A stretch of DNA of 64,000 nt from Allobosea sp. TND4EK4 (GCF_900156025.1 NZ_FTMO01000001.1:62001-126000), one strand, 5' to 3'. Numbered from the stretch's first letter, positions 20,714 to 29,238 are shown. Translations and numbers: made by a program. The notes: generated from the letters alone by a model not told the origin.

Positions 20714-21853
20714 TTACTCCGCCGGAGCCGGCTCAGGCGCCGGAGTGCTGGCCGGCTTGCGCCGGCGCGCCCACAAAGCCTCGGCGGTGCCGAGGATGCC
20801 CTTGGGCAGGAACAGCGTCACCACGACGAAGAGGCCGCCCAGCGCGAAGAGCCAGTAGGGTGCCATGAAGCCGGAGGTGAAGACGGTCTTGGCCCAGTTC
20901 ACCACCACGGCCCCCAGCGCCGCGCCAACCAGCGTGCCCCGCCCGCCGACCGCCACCCAGATCACGGTCTCGATCGAGTTGGCGGGCGCGAACTCACTGG
21001 GATTGATGATGCCGACCTGGGGCACGTAGAGCGCGCCCGCAACCCCAGCCATGCAGGCCGAGACGGTGAAGACGAAGAGCTTGAAGCGATCGACCCGGTA
21101 GCCGAGGAAGCGCGTCCGCGATTCCGCGTCGCGGATCGCGATGACCACCTTGCCGAGCTTCGAGACGACGATGCCGCGCGCGATCAGGAAGCCGGCAGCG
21201 AGCATCACGCAAGTCAGGGAAAACAGAGCAGCCCGAGTCGCTTGCGCCTGGATGTTGAAGCCGAGGATGTCCTTGAAATCGGTCAGGCCGTTATTCCCGC
21301 CAAAGCCCATGTCGTTGCGGAAGAAGGCCAGCAGCAGCGCATAGGTCAGCGCCTGGGTGATGATCGAGAGATAGACGCCGGTGACGCGCGAGCGGAAGGC
21401 GAACCAGCCGAAGACGAAGGCGAGCAGGCCCGGCACGGCCAGCACCATCAGCATGGCGAAGGGAAAGGACGAGAAGCCGTACCAGTACCAGGGCAACTCC
21501 GGCCAGTTCAGGAAGACCATGAAGTCCGGCAGGATCGGGTTGCCATAGGTGCCGCGCGAGCCGATCTGGCGCATCAGATACATGCCCATCGCATAGCCGC
21601 CGAGCGCGAAGAAGGCGCCGTGGCCGAGCGAGAGGATGCCGCAATAGCCCCAGACGAGATCGAGCGAGATCGCCAGCAGCGCGTAGCAGAGATATTTGCC
21701 CCAGAGCGACATGGTCGAGGTCGGCACATGGAAGGCGGAGCCTGCGGGCACGAGCAGGTTCAGCGCCGGGATCAGGATGGCGAGGCCGGCGATGATGGCG
21801 AGGAAGACCGTGCCGCGCCGGTCCATGTCCTGAAGGAGGAAGCGGAAAATCAT
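20714..21853 (-). CDS. urtC: Urea ABC transporter permease UrtC
   Basis: 379 aa with about ten membrane segments. The family signature regions LVWGYCGILSLGHGAFFALG and the GGRGTLVGAALGAVVVNW segment near the C-terminus are clear. It overlaps the urtB stop by 4 bases (ATGA-type), consistent with a tight operon. Confidence 0.96.
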   Translation of the reverse strand: MIFRFLLQDMDRRGTVFLAIIAGLAILIPALNLLVPAGSAFHVPTSTMSLWGKYLCYALLAISLDLVWGYCGILSLGHGAFFALGGYAMGMYLMRQIGSRGTYGNPILPDFMVFLNWPELPWYWYGFSSFPFAMLMVLAVPGLLAFVFGWFAFRSRVTGVYLSIITQALTYALLLAFFRNDMGFGGNNGLTDFKDILGFNIQAQATRAALFSLTCVMLAAGFLIARGIVVSKLGKVVIAIRDAESRTRFLGYRVDRFKLFVFTVSACMAGVAGALYVPQVGIINPSEFAPANSIETVIWVAVGGRGTLVGAALGAVVVNWAKTVFTSGFMAPYWLFALGGLFVVVTLFLPKGILGTAEALWARRRKPASTPAPEPAPAE

Positions 21854-23463
21854 GCTTCCACCGCCCGGCCCTTGAGCGCGAACAGGCCGCGCGGGCGCTT
21901 CTGGATGAAGAGGATGATGAAGACGAGCAGCGCGATCTTGCCGAGCACCGCCCCGGCATAGGGTTCGAGCAGCTTGTTGGCGACGCCGAGCGTCATGGCC
22001 GCGACCAGCGTGCCCCAGAGATTGCCGACCCCGCCGAAGACCACGACCATGAACGAGTCGATGATGTAGCTCTGGCCGAGATTGGGGCTGACATTGTCGA
22101 TCTGCGAGAGCGCGACGCCGGCCAGCCCCGCCACGCCGGAGCCCAGCCCGAAGGTCAGCGCGTCGATGCGGCCGGTGCGGATGCCCATGGCCGAGGCCAT
22201 GCGGCGGTTCTGCGTTACGGCGCGCATCTGCAGCCCCATCGGCGTCAGCTTCAGGATCGCGAGCAGCGCGGCGAAGACGAGGCCGGCGAAGACGATGATC
22301 CAGAGTCGGTTATAGGTGATCGCCAAACCACCGAGTTCGAAGGCGCCGGACATGAAAGCCGGCGCGCCGACCTCGCGATTGGTCGGGCCGAAGGCGGTGC
22401 GCACCGCCTGCTGCAGCATCAGGCTGATGCCCCAGGTGGCGAGCAGCGTCTCGAGCGGCCGGCCATAGAGGAAGCGGATGATGCCGCGCTCGATCGCGAT
22501 GCCGACGGCTCCGGCGACGAGGAAGGCGGCCGGCAGGGCAATCGCCAGCGACCAGTCGAACAGCCAGGGCGCCCTGGCGCGGATCAGCTCCTGCACGACG
22601 AAGGTGGTGTAGGCGCCCAGCATCACCATCTCGCCATGGGCCATGTTGATCACACCCATCACGCCGAAGGTGATGGCGAGGCCGATGGCGGCGAGCAGCA
22701 GGACCGAGCCGAGCGAGAGCCCGTACCAGAGGTTCTGCGCGGCGGCCCAGAGCTTCAGGCGCCCTTCGATGGCGGATATCGCGCGGGCCTGCGCCTCCTT
22801 CAGTGCCGGGGTGGCATCGGCCGGGAGGGCGCGGAGCGTGGCGAGGGCATCCTGGTCGCCGCGCTCGCGCAGCACGTCGATGGCGCCGAGCCGGTCGAGG
22901 GCCTGGACGTCCGGCCTGGCGATCAGGATCGCCGCCTGTGCCTGCCGCAGCGCGGCACGGGCGCGGGCGTCGGTCTCCCTGCCGATGGCGGCCTCGACGA
23001 CCGGCAGCAGGCTCGCATCGCGCGACTTGAACACGGCTTCCGCGGCCAGCACACGTTTGGCGGGATCGGGATTGAGCAGGCCGAGCCCCCCGAGCGCAGC
23101 CTGAACGCTGCGACGCACGGCGTTGTTGAGTCGCACCGGCTTGAGGTCGGCCGGCGCGGCGGCGAGGGCAGCACCGGTCTTCGCGTCGACGAAGCCCCCC
23201 GCAGGCGTCTTCACGACCACGCCGCCCGGCCCCGCCAGCAGCCGCCCATCGCTCAGCGCCTCGATGATCAGCGCGGCATTGGGATTGGCCGTCTGGATCA
23301 GCAGCTCGATGCCGCGCGCCGTATCGGAATAGCTGTCGGCCGACAGGCGCCGGAAGGCCTCGTCGGCATTTTGCGCGAAGGATGCGACCGAAGCCGCGAC
23401 CAGCGCGACGAGGATGACACCGATATGCAGGAGGCGGTGAATGAAGGGCATCAGAATCGGCAT
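21850..23463 (-). CDS. urtB: Urea ABC transporter permease UrtB with long periplasmic N-terminal domain
   Basis: 537 aa. A signal-like segment (FIHRLLHIGVILVALVAASV) is followed by about 190 hydrophilic residues resembling a helical-repeat domain (RVLAAEAVFKSRDASLLPVV and similar). The LivH-like permease then starts near residue 250 (LWYGLSLGSVLLLAAIGLAI, then GVMGVINMAHGEMVMLGAY). The extra N-terminal domain is normal for UrtB and distinguishes it from LivH. The start could also be the ATG five codons later (MPFIHR). Confidence 0.95.
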   Translation of the reverse strand: MPILMPFIHRLLHIGVILVALVAASVASFAQNADEAFRRLSADSYSDTARGIELLIQTANPNAALIIEALSDGRLLAGPGGVVVKTPAGGFVDAKTGAALAAAPADLKPVRLNNAVRRSVQAALGGLGLLNPDPAKRVLAAEAVFKSRDASLLPVVEAAIGRETDARARAALRQAQAAILIARPDVQALDRLGAIDVLRERGDQDALATLRALPADATPALKEAQARAISAIEGRLKLWAAAQNLWYGLSLGSVLLLAAIGLAITFGVMGVINMAHGEMVMLGAYTTFVVQELIRARAPWLFDWSLAIALPAAFLVAGAVGIAIERGIIRFLYGRPLETLLATWGISLMLQQAVRTAFGPTNREVGAPAFMSGAFELGGLAITYNRLWIIVFAGLVFAALLAILKLTPMGLQMRAVTQNRRMASAMGIRTGRIDALTFGLGSGVAGLAGVALSQIDNVSPNLGQSYIIDSFMVVVFGGVGNLWGTLVAAMTLGVANKLLEPYAGAVLGKIALLVFIILFIQKRPRGLFALKGRAVEA

Positions 23464-23561
23464 CCGCTGGCGGTCATCCCGGGCACCCGCAGGGTGACCC
23501 GCTTCGGTTCGGTCCGGATGGCCGCTCGCTGGGAGAAGAAGGGAGCGGGATTTGGTGAAAC

Positions 23562-23594
23562 GAGGGGCGGCCGGGTGTTCCCGTGCCGCCCCTC
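23562..23594 (-). other. Strong hairpin between urtA and urtB
   Basis: GAGGGGCGGC (23562-23571) pairs with GCCGCCCCTC (23585-23594), and inside it CGGG pairs with CCCG around a four-base loop, giving a stem of 14 pairs with one bulge. It starts 13 bases after the urtA stop and lacks a T-run, so it looks like an mRNA-stabilising or partial-termination structure that would favour the binding protein over the permeases. Confidence 0.7.
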
Positions 23595-23606
23595 CCCCTC
23601 ATGACC

Positions 23607-24896
23607 TCACGCGCCGCCGCACTTGCCGGTCTTGGTGTTGAAGTTGCCGCACTTCTTCTCGACCCAGTCGCCGATCAGGTCCTTGGAACCGTCCAGTTCC
23701 TTCGACCAGGCATCGCCCGGGACGAGGCCGGCGGTCTTCCAGACCACGTCGAACTGGCCGTTGTCCTTGATCTCGCCGATGAAGACCGGCTTGGTGATGT
23801 GGTGGTTCGGCAGCATCTTCGAGATGCCGCCGGTGAGGTTCGGCGCCTCGATGCCCGGAAGGGCGTCGATGACCTTGTCGGGATCGGTCGACTTCACCTT
23901 CTCGACCGCCTTCACCCACATGGCGAAGCCGATGACATGGGCCTCCATCGGGTCGTTGGTGACGGCCTTGGGATTCTTCTTGTAGGCCTGCCACTGCTTG
24001 ATGAAGGCCTCGTTCTCCGGCGTCTTGATCGACTGGAAGTAGTTCCAGGCGGCGAGGTGGCCGACCAGCGGCTTGGTGTCGATGCCGGCAAGCTCCTCCT
24101 CGCCAACGGAGAAGGCGACGACCGGGATGTCGGTGGCCTTGATGCCTTGGTTGCCGAGTTCCTTGTAGAACGGCACGTTGGCGTCGCCGTTGATGGTCGA
24201 GACCACGGCGGTCTTCTTGCCGGCCGAGCCGAACTTCTTGATGTCGGAGACGATGGTCTGCCAGTCGGAATGGCCGAACGGCGTGTAGTTGATCATGATG
24301 TCCTCGGGCTTCACACCCTTGGACTTGAGGTACGCCTCGAGAATCTTGTTGGTCGTGCGCGGGTAGACATAGTCGGTGCCGGCCAGCACCCAGCGCTCGA
24401 CCTTCTCCTCCTTGGCGAGGTAGTCGACAGCCGGGATCGCCTGCTGGTTCGGGGCGGCGCCGGTGTAGAACACGTTGCGCTCGCTCTCCTCGCCCTCGTA
24501 CTGGACGGGGTAGAACAGGATGTTGTTGAGCTCCTTGAAGACCGGCAGCACCGACTTGCGCGAGACCGAGGTCCAGCAGCCGAAGGTGGCGACCACCTTG
24601 TCCTTGGTGATCAGCTCGCGCGCCTTCTCGGCGAAGAGCGGCCAGTTGGAAGCCGGATCGACGACCACGGCCTCGAGCTTCTTGCCGAGCACGCCACCCT
24701 TCTTGTTCTGCTCCTCGATGAGCATGAGCATGACGTCCTTCAGGGTCGTCTCGGAGATCGCCATCGTGCCCGAGAGCGAATGCAGGATGCCGATCTTGAT
24801 GGTCTCCTGCTGCGCCGCCGCCGGCAGATAGGAAGATCCGAGGAAGGCGGCACCAGCCAGAGCGGTGCCGAGAAATTCGCGACGGTTCGTGTTCAC
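23607..24896 (-). CDS. urtA: Urea/short-chain amide ABC transporter substrate-binding protein UrtA
   Basis: 429 aa from a GTG at 24896, which has GGGAG nine bases upstream. An ATG much further upstream would remove the signal from the N-terminus and is rejected. The start MNTNRREFLGTALAGAAFLG is a Tat-type signal ending at AAAQQ. The mature protein begins ETIKIGILHSLSGTMAISET, the hallmark of UrtA/FmdD proteins, with FGCWTSVSRKSVLPVF further in. It is the first gene of the operon, preceded by a sigma-54 promoter. Confidence 0.96.
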   Translation of the reverse strand: MNTNRREFLGTALAGAAFLGSSYLPAAAQQETIKIGILHSLSGTMAISETTLKDVMLMLIEEQNKKGGVLGKKLEAVVVDPASNWPLFAEKARELITKDKVVATFGCWTSVSRKSVLPVFKELNNILFYPVQYEGEESERNVFYTGAAPNQQAIPAVDYLAKEEKVERWVLAGTDYVYPRTTNKILEAYLKSKGVKPEDIMINYTPFGHSDWQTIVSDIKKFGSAGKKTAVVSTINGDANVPFYKELGNQGIKATDIPVVAFSVGEEELAGIDTKPLVGHLAAWNYFQSIKTPENEAFIKQWQAYKKNPKAVTNDPMEAHVIGFAMWVKAVEKVKSTDPDKVIDALPGIEAPNLTGGISKMLPNHHITKPVFIGEIKDNGQFDVVWKTAGLVPGDAWSKELDGSKDLIGDWVEKKCGNFNTKTGKCGGA

Positions 24897-24970
24897 GGAC
24901 GACTCCCGGACTTTTGTTGTGCGGCGGCATGATCGGCGCCGACAGGCCCCACCGGCCCGGATCGGGAGTT

Positions 24971-24987
24971 GGCAAGGGCCGTGCCAA
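24971..24987 (-). promoter_or_regulatory. Sigma-54 (RpoN) promoter of urtABCDE
   Basis: On the minus strand the sequence TTGGCACGGCCCTTGCC matches the RpoN consensus TGGCACG-N4-TTGC exactly, with GG at -24 and GC at -12. The start site would fall near 24960, about 65 bases before the urtA start codon. A sigma-54 promoter fits nitrogen-limitation control of urea uptake through NtrC. Confidence 0.88.
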
Positions 24988-25278
24988 CTCCCTTGCGTCA
25001 GCTCAACCTGACGCAATCCTCTGTCCCGAGAGGCCCGCTCGCCGAATTTCCTGCGAAACGAGCATCAGCCGGCGCACAATCGCGCCGCCCGGCCGATTTT
25101 TGCTTAAATATTACGCAACTAGGCCGATTACGTGTTGTGCATAGCGAAAGAGCGACCCGAGCAAGCCGGCAAATCAGGCGGTCGTGCCGGAAAACGCCGC
25201 GCTTTTTTTGGCATTTACGAGCGGGCGAGAATCGCCCTAGCCTCCTATCGTCGGTAACAACTGAAAGGAGGTGATCCA
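24988..25278. other. Control region between urtA and the small mRNA
   Basis: No gene seen here. It holds a candidate NtrC site TTGC-N11-GCAA at 25100-25118, about 120 bases upstream of the urtA sigma-54 promoter, and an AT-rich patch around 25098-25114. On the plus strand TTTACG, 17 bases, CTAGCC (about 25213-25241) is a weak candidate promoter for the small ORF at 25279. The TTGC-N11-GCAA pattern equals the outer bases of the enteric NtrC site. Confidence 0.45.
25100..25118. promoter_or_regulatory. Candidate NtrC enhancer site
   Basis: TTGCTTAAATATTACGCAA has inverted TTGC/GCAA ends with 11 bases between them, the spacing of known NtrC sites, and lies at a typical enhancer distance from the sigma-54 promoter of urtA. 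The inner bases do not match the consensus well. Confidence 0.4.
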
Positions 25279-25279
25279 G
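25263..25279 (+). promoter_or_regulatory. Extended Shine-Dalgarno sequence, 17 bases complementary to the 16S rRNA 3' end
   Basis: GAAAGGAGGTGATCCAG is the exact complement of the alphaproteobacterial 16S 3' end as I know it (CTGGATCACCTCCTTTC). The GGAGG core is 7 bases ahead of the GTG at 25279, an ideal distance. Ordinary genes in this window match only 4 to 6 bases. Confidence 0.85.
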
Positions 25280-25356
25280 TGTCTCATTGTCATCAACCGC
25301 TGGTGCAAGGCGGCCGGACCTGGACTTCTCTTGGCTGGGGTTCTCTGTCCGCGTGA
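25279..25356 (+). CDS. 25-residue peptide with exceptional ribosome-binding site
   Basis: GTG start at 25279 directly after a 17-base perfect anti-16S complement; TGA at 25354-25356. The peptide reads MSHCHQPLVQGGRTWTSLGW plus GSLSA. It has no membrane segment, but it is rich in Gly, Ser and Trp and carries a Cys-His cluster at the start. A strong terminator follows 47 bases after the stop, so it forms a self-contained transcript of roughly 180-200 bases. An overlapping frame from GTG 25271 would bury the ribosome site and is less likely. I do not recognise the family. Confidence 0.6.
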   Translation: MSHCHQPLVQGGRTWTSLGWGSLSA

Positions 25357-25403
25357 GTTTTCGCACCTTTGATCCGGTTCGCTGGATCGCGGTTCGACAA
25401 TGG

Positions 25404-25433
25404 AAGGGCCGTCCGCAAGGGCGGCCCTTCTTT
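25404..25433 (+). terminator. Intrinsic terminator of the small mRNA
   Basis: An 11-base-pair stem AAGGGCCGTCC/GGGCGGCCCTT closes a GCAA tetraloop and is followed by TTCTTT. It ends the short transcript before rnr. Confidence 0.85.
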
Positions 25434-25573
25434 CGTCTGTCCACTCCCCGCGTCCTGCCCGCCGGCCAGACATGCCCGGTCCCAGGCGGCCAAGCTGGCG
25501 TGCGCCGGCCAAGCGTGGCAAACAGGCGTGAAATGGTTTCCCGCCCCAGCCTGCCCGCCCGCGAGTCCTCGCC

Positions 25574-27904
25574 GTGAACGCTCCCGAGCCCAGCCGTCAG
25601 GCGATCCTCGACTTCATCGAGGAGGAGCGCGTCGCAGGGCGCGAGGTCGGCCGCCGCGAGATCGCCAGGGCCTTCGGCCTCGACCAGGGCGGCAAGATCT
25701 GGCTGAAGCGGATCCTCAAGGAGATGGAGCGCGAGGGCGAGATCGGCGGCGACGGCGATGCGCGGCCGGTCCACCCGCGCAACGCCCTGCCCCCCGTCCT
25801 GCTCTGCGAGATCAAGACGCGCGACCGCGACGGCGATCTCGTGGCCCAGCCGCTCGAATGGAACGAGACCGACCAGGGTCCGCCGCCGCGGATCGTGATC
25901 GAGACGCGGCGCGAGGGCCGTCGCAAGGCCAAGGATGCCAGCGCGGCTCCCGGCGTCGGCGACCAGGCGCTGCTCAAGCTCACCCGCCTGCGCGGCGTCG
26001 AGGGCTATACCTATTCCGGCCATGTGCTGAAGGTGATGGGCAAGGCCAAGGCCGCCATCCTCGGCATCTTCCGCGCCCTGCCCGACGGCTCCGGCCGGCT
26101 CATTCCCGTCGACAAGAAAGCGCGCGAGCGGGAAGCTATCATCCCGAAGGGCCGGACCGGCGACGCGGAGGACGGCGATCTCGTCTCTGTGAGCCTCAGG
26201 CGCGAGACGCGCTTCGGCCCGCCGGAGGCGCAGGTGCGCGAGCGGCTGGGCTCGATCAAGTCCGAACGCGCCGTCAGCCTGATCGCGATCCACGCCCACG
26301 GCATTCCCAACGAGTTCCAGCCGGCGACCCTGAAGGAAGCGGCGGCCGCCCCGCTCGCGAGCCTGAAGGGCCGCGAGGACTGGCGCGCGATGCCGCTCAT
26401 CACGATCGACCCTGCGGATGCGAAGGATCACGACGACGCGGTGCATGCGGCGGCGGACGAGGCCCCGGACAATCCCGGCGGCTTTGTCGTCACCGTCGCC
26501 ATCGCCGATGTCGCGGGGTATGTCACGCCGGGCTCGAGCCTGGATCGCGAGGCGCTGGAGCGCGGCAATTCGGTCTATTTCCCCGACCGCGTCGTGCCGA
26601 TGCTGCCGGAGCGGATCTCGAACGATCTCTGCTCGCTGCGCGAGCAGGAGGACCGGCCGGCACTGGCCGTGAGGCTGGTGCTGAAGGCCGACGGCTCGAA
26701 GAAGAGCCACTCCTTCCACCGCGTGCTGATGCGCTCGGCCGCGAAGCTCTCGTACCAGCAGGCTCAAGCGGCGATCGACGGCTCGCCGGACGAGAAGACG
26801 GCGCCGATCCGCGACAGCATCCTGATGCCGCTCTGGGCAGCCTATGGCATCGCGGCCCGGGCCCGCGACCAGCGCCAGCCGCTGGAGCTGGACCTGCCCG
26901 AGCGCAAGCTGATCCTCAAGGCGGACGGCTCGGTCGACCGTGTCGTCGTGCCGGAACGTCTGGCGGCGCATCGCCTGATCGAGGAGTTCATGATCCTCGC
27001 CAACGTCGCTGCCGCCGAAACGCTGGAGAAGGCCGGCAGCCTGCTGATCTATCGCTGCCATGACGAGCCTTCGCTGGAGAAGATGCGCGCGCTCGGCGAG
27101 GTGCTGGCCTCCATCGGCATCAAGCTGCCCAAGGATGGCGCGCTGCGGCCGGCGCTGTTCAACCGCATCCTGGCGACGATCAAGGGCTCGGAGAACGAGA
27201 CGCTGATCAACGAGGTGGTTCTGCGCACGCAGGCGCAGGCGGAATATGTCGCCGAGAATTACGGGCATTTCGGTCTCAATCTGCGCCGCTACGCACATTT
27301 CACCTCGCCAATCCGCCGTTATGCCGACCTGATCGTGCATCGCGCCCTGATCGCGGCGCTGAAACTCGGCGAGGACGGCCTGCCGAAATCGACCTCGCTG
27401 GCGGAGCTGCGCGAGGTCTCGACCCGGATCTCGGCGGCCGAGCGGCGCGCCATGGCCGCCGAGCGGGAGACCACCGACCGGCTGATCGCGCATTTCCTCG
27501 CCGACCAGATCGGCTCGAGCTTCGACGGCCGCATCGGCGGGGTGAACAAGGCCGGGCTGTTCGTGAAACTCGACGGGACGGGGGCCGATGGCTTCATCCC
27601 GGCCTCGACGCTGGGCGGCGACTACTATCGCTATGACGAGGCCGCCCATGCCCTCACCGGAGAACGCACCGGGGAGAGCTGGCGGCTGGGCGACCGGGTC
27701 CATGTGAAGCTGGTGGAGGCCGCGCCGGTCGCGGGTGCGTTGCGGTTCGAGCTGCTGTCGTCCGGGCGGACCGTGGCGACGGGTCGCGCTGGCAAGCGGC
27801 GCGGCCCGGCGCCATATGGCGAGCGCAGCGGTGCTCCGTTCGGGCGCAAGACGAAGGTCGGCGTCCGCGGCGCCGGAGCCCGCAAGCCGGGCAAGAAGCG
27901 CTGA
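25574..27904 (+). CDS. rnr: Ribonuclease R (3'-5' exoribonuclease, RNB family)
   Basis: Degrades structured RNA processively. 776 aa. The N-terminal winged helix (QAILDFIEEE ... LKRILKEMEREGEI) and cold-shock domains precede the RNB domain, whose metal-binding aspartates are in TIDPADAKDHDDAVHA near residue 280. A C-terminal S1 domain (SSFDGRIGGVNKAGLFVKLD) and basic tail follow. The start MNAPEPSRQAIL is the first ATG after the small-mRNA terminator. In many relatives topA precedes rnr; here it does not. Confidence 0.96.
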   Translation: MNAPEPSRQAILDFIEEERVAGREVGRREIARAFGLDQGGKIWLKRILKEMEREGEIGGDGDARPVHPRNALPPVLLCEIKTRDRDGDLVAQPLEWNETDQGPPPRIVIETRREGRRKAKDASAAPGVGDQALLKLTRLRGVEGYTYSGHVLKVMGKAKAAILGIFRALPDGSGRLIPVDKKAREREAIIPKGRTGDAEDGDLVSVSLRRETRFGPPEAQVRERLGSIKSERAVSLIAIHAHGIPNEFQPATLKEAAAAPLASLKGREDWRAMPLITIDPADAKDHDDAVHAAADEAPDNPGGFVVTVAIADVAGYVTPGSSLDREALERGNSVYFPDRVVPMLPERISNDLCSLREQEDRPALAVRLVLKADGSKKSHSFHRVLMRSAAKLSYQQAQAAIDGSPDEKTAPIRDSILMPLWAAYGIAARARDQRQPLELDLPERKLILKADGSVDRVVVPERLAAHRLIEEFMILANVAAAETLEKAGSLLIYRCHDEPSLEKMRALGEVLASIGIKLPKDGALRPALFNRILATIKGSENETLINEVVLRTQAQAEYVAENYGHFGLNLRRYAHFTSPIRRYADLIVHRALIAALKLGEDGLPKSTSLAELREVSTRISAAERRAMAAERETTDRLIAHFLADQIGSSFDGRIGGVNKAGLFVKLDGTGADGFIPASTLGGDYYRYDEAAHALTGERTGESWRLGDRVHVKLVEAAPVAGALRFELLSSGRTVATGRAGKRRGPAPYGERSGAPFGRKTKVGVRGAGARKPGKKR

Positions 27905-27917
27905 TGAGCAGAGGGCG

Positions 27918-28364
27918 ATGAGCGTTCACATCCATGCCGTGCCGGATCGGGACAGCACGCGCGACTGGCGCGAGGCGGTCTCGCGCGGGGTCCGGGGCCG
28001 CTGCCCGCATTGCGGGCGCGGCAAGCTGTTCCGCAGCTTCCTGAAGCCGGTCGACCGCTGCGAGGCCTGCGGCGAGGATCTGCATCACCAGCGGGCCGAC
28101 GACCTGCCGCCCTATATCGTCATCACCATCGTCGGCCATGTCATCGTCGGCGGGCTGCTGTTGGCCGAGAAATACGGCGACTGGCCGATGTGGTGGCACA
28201 TGGCGCTGTGGCCGACGCTGACGGTCGCGCTCTCCTTTGCGTTGATGCAGCCGGTCAAGGGCGGCGTCATCGGCCTGCAATGGGCCCTGCGCATGCACGG
28301 CTTCGGCGGCGAGCCGGATCGGCCCGAGCGCCAACCCCTGCCCCATCGCGGATCCCAGCCATGA
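27918..28364 (+). CDS. DUF983 family membrane protein
   Basis: 148 aa from the ATG at 27918, 13 bases after rnr. Two zinc-ribbon-like CxxC pairs (CPHCGRGKLF and CEACGEDLHH) precede two membrane segments (IVITIVGHVIVGGLLLAEKY and MALWPTLTVALSFALM). This layout is diagnostic of DUF983. Function unknown. The gene overlaps the following Nudix gene by 4 bases, and rnr-DUF983-Nudix is a recurrent alphaproteobacterial order. Confidence 0.9.
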   Translation: MSVHIHAVPDRDSTRDWREAVSRGVRGRCPHCGRGKLFRSFLKPVDRCEACGEDLHHQRADDLPPYIVITIVGHVIVGGLLLAEKYGDWPMWWHMALWPTLTVALSFALMQPVKGGVIGLQWALRMHGFGGEPDRPERQPLPHRGSQP

Positions 28365-29095
28365 GCGACCACACCGTCACGCTGACGCAGGCCGAGCGCG
28401 CGCGCGTCACGGCCAACCAGCGGCCGAAGGATGCGGCGACGATGCTGATCATCGACCGCAACGGAGCCCGGCCGAAGGTGCTGATGGGCAAGCGCCATGC
28501 GAGCCACAAGTTCATGCCGGGCAAATACGTCTTCCCCGGCGGGCGGCTCGATGCGGGCGACCGCCAGATGGTCGCGACCGGCGCCATACCCCAGATCTGC
28601 GAGGACAGGCTGCTCAAGCGGACGCTGCGGCCGAGCGTCGGCAAGGCCCGCGCGCTGGCGCTCGCCGCCATCCGCGAAACCTTCGAGGAAACGGGCCTGC
28701 TGTTCGGCTCCGACGAGTTCGGAGCGCCGGATGCGGCGCCGGAGGGGAGCTGGGCCGAGTTCGCCGGCCATGGCATCTTCCCCGATCTCTCGGCCGTCAC
28801 CTTCGTCGCGCGCGCGATCACCCCGCCGCGCCGGCCCAAGCGCTTCGACACCCGCTTCTTCACGGTCGATGCCTCGGCCATGGCGAAGAAGGTCGATGGC
28901 GTGGTCGGCCCCGATTCGGAGCTGGTCGATCTCGTCTGGGTGGATTTCGACGAGGCCAAGGAACTGGATCTGCCGACGATCACCAAGGTCATCCTCCAGG
29001 AGGTGGAGAGCCGCATCGAGGCGGGCTTCGGGCCCTGGATCCCGGTGCCGTTCTATTGGGAGAAGCGCGGCAGCTTCGTGCGCGAGGAGCTGTGA
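28361..29095 (+). CDS. Nudix hydrolase
   Basis: 244 aa. The Nudix box is GKARALALAAIRETFEETG with the core RETFEETGLLFG; the glutamates of REx2EE are present. The glycine-rich lead-in is longer than in most members (about 45 residues between PGGRL and the REx2EE core), as in the larger CoA-type/Rhizobiales Nudix proteins. It would cleave a nucleoside diphosphate linked to another moiety; the substrate is not predictable. It is the last gene of the rnr operon. Confidence 0.9.
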   Translation: MSDHTVTLTQAERARVTANQRPKDAATMLIIDRNGARPKVLMGKRHASHKFMPGKYVFPGGRLDAGDRQMVATGAIPQICEDRLLKRTLRPSVGKARALALAAIRETFEETGLLFGSDEFGAPDAAPEGSWAEFAGHGIFPDLSAVTFVARAITPPRRPKRFDTRFFTVDASAMAKKVDGVVGPDSELVDLVWVDFDEAKELDLPTITKVILQEVESRIEAGFGPWIPVPFYWEKRGSFVREEL

Positions 29096-29171
29096 GCGCA
29101 TCGCGTTCTCCGAAAGCCTATTCTTCCTTGACTTCGCCGGGCCTTTGCGGCATTCCCCGCCCTGACGGTTT

Positions 29172-29200
29172 GCCGGGCCTCCCCGGCCATTTTCTTTTTT
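29172..29200 (+). terminator. Intrinsic terminator after the Nudix gene, upstream of rpmG
   Basis: GCCGGG (29172-29177) pairs with CCCGGC (29182-29187) and is followed by CATTTTCTTTTTT. It ends the rnr operon; because it lies only 40 bases before the rpmG start it could also act as a leader attenuator. The sequence GCCGGGCCT occurs a second time 37 bases upstream. Confidence 0.75.
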
Positions 29201-29238
29201 GAGGGCCTCCCTGGCCCGCATGGTTCGAGGATAAGCCC

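Noticed and set aside
24998..27703. 901-codon minus-strand frame opposite rnr
   Set aside because: Shadow of rnr; low complexity and no family, while rnr is complete with catalytic motifs.
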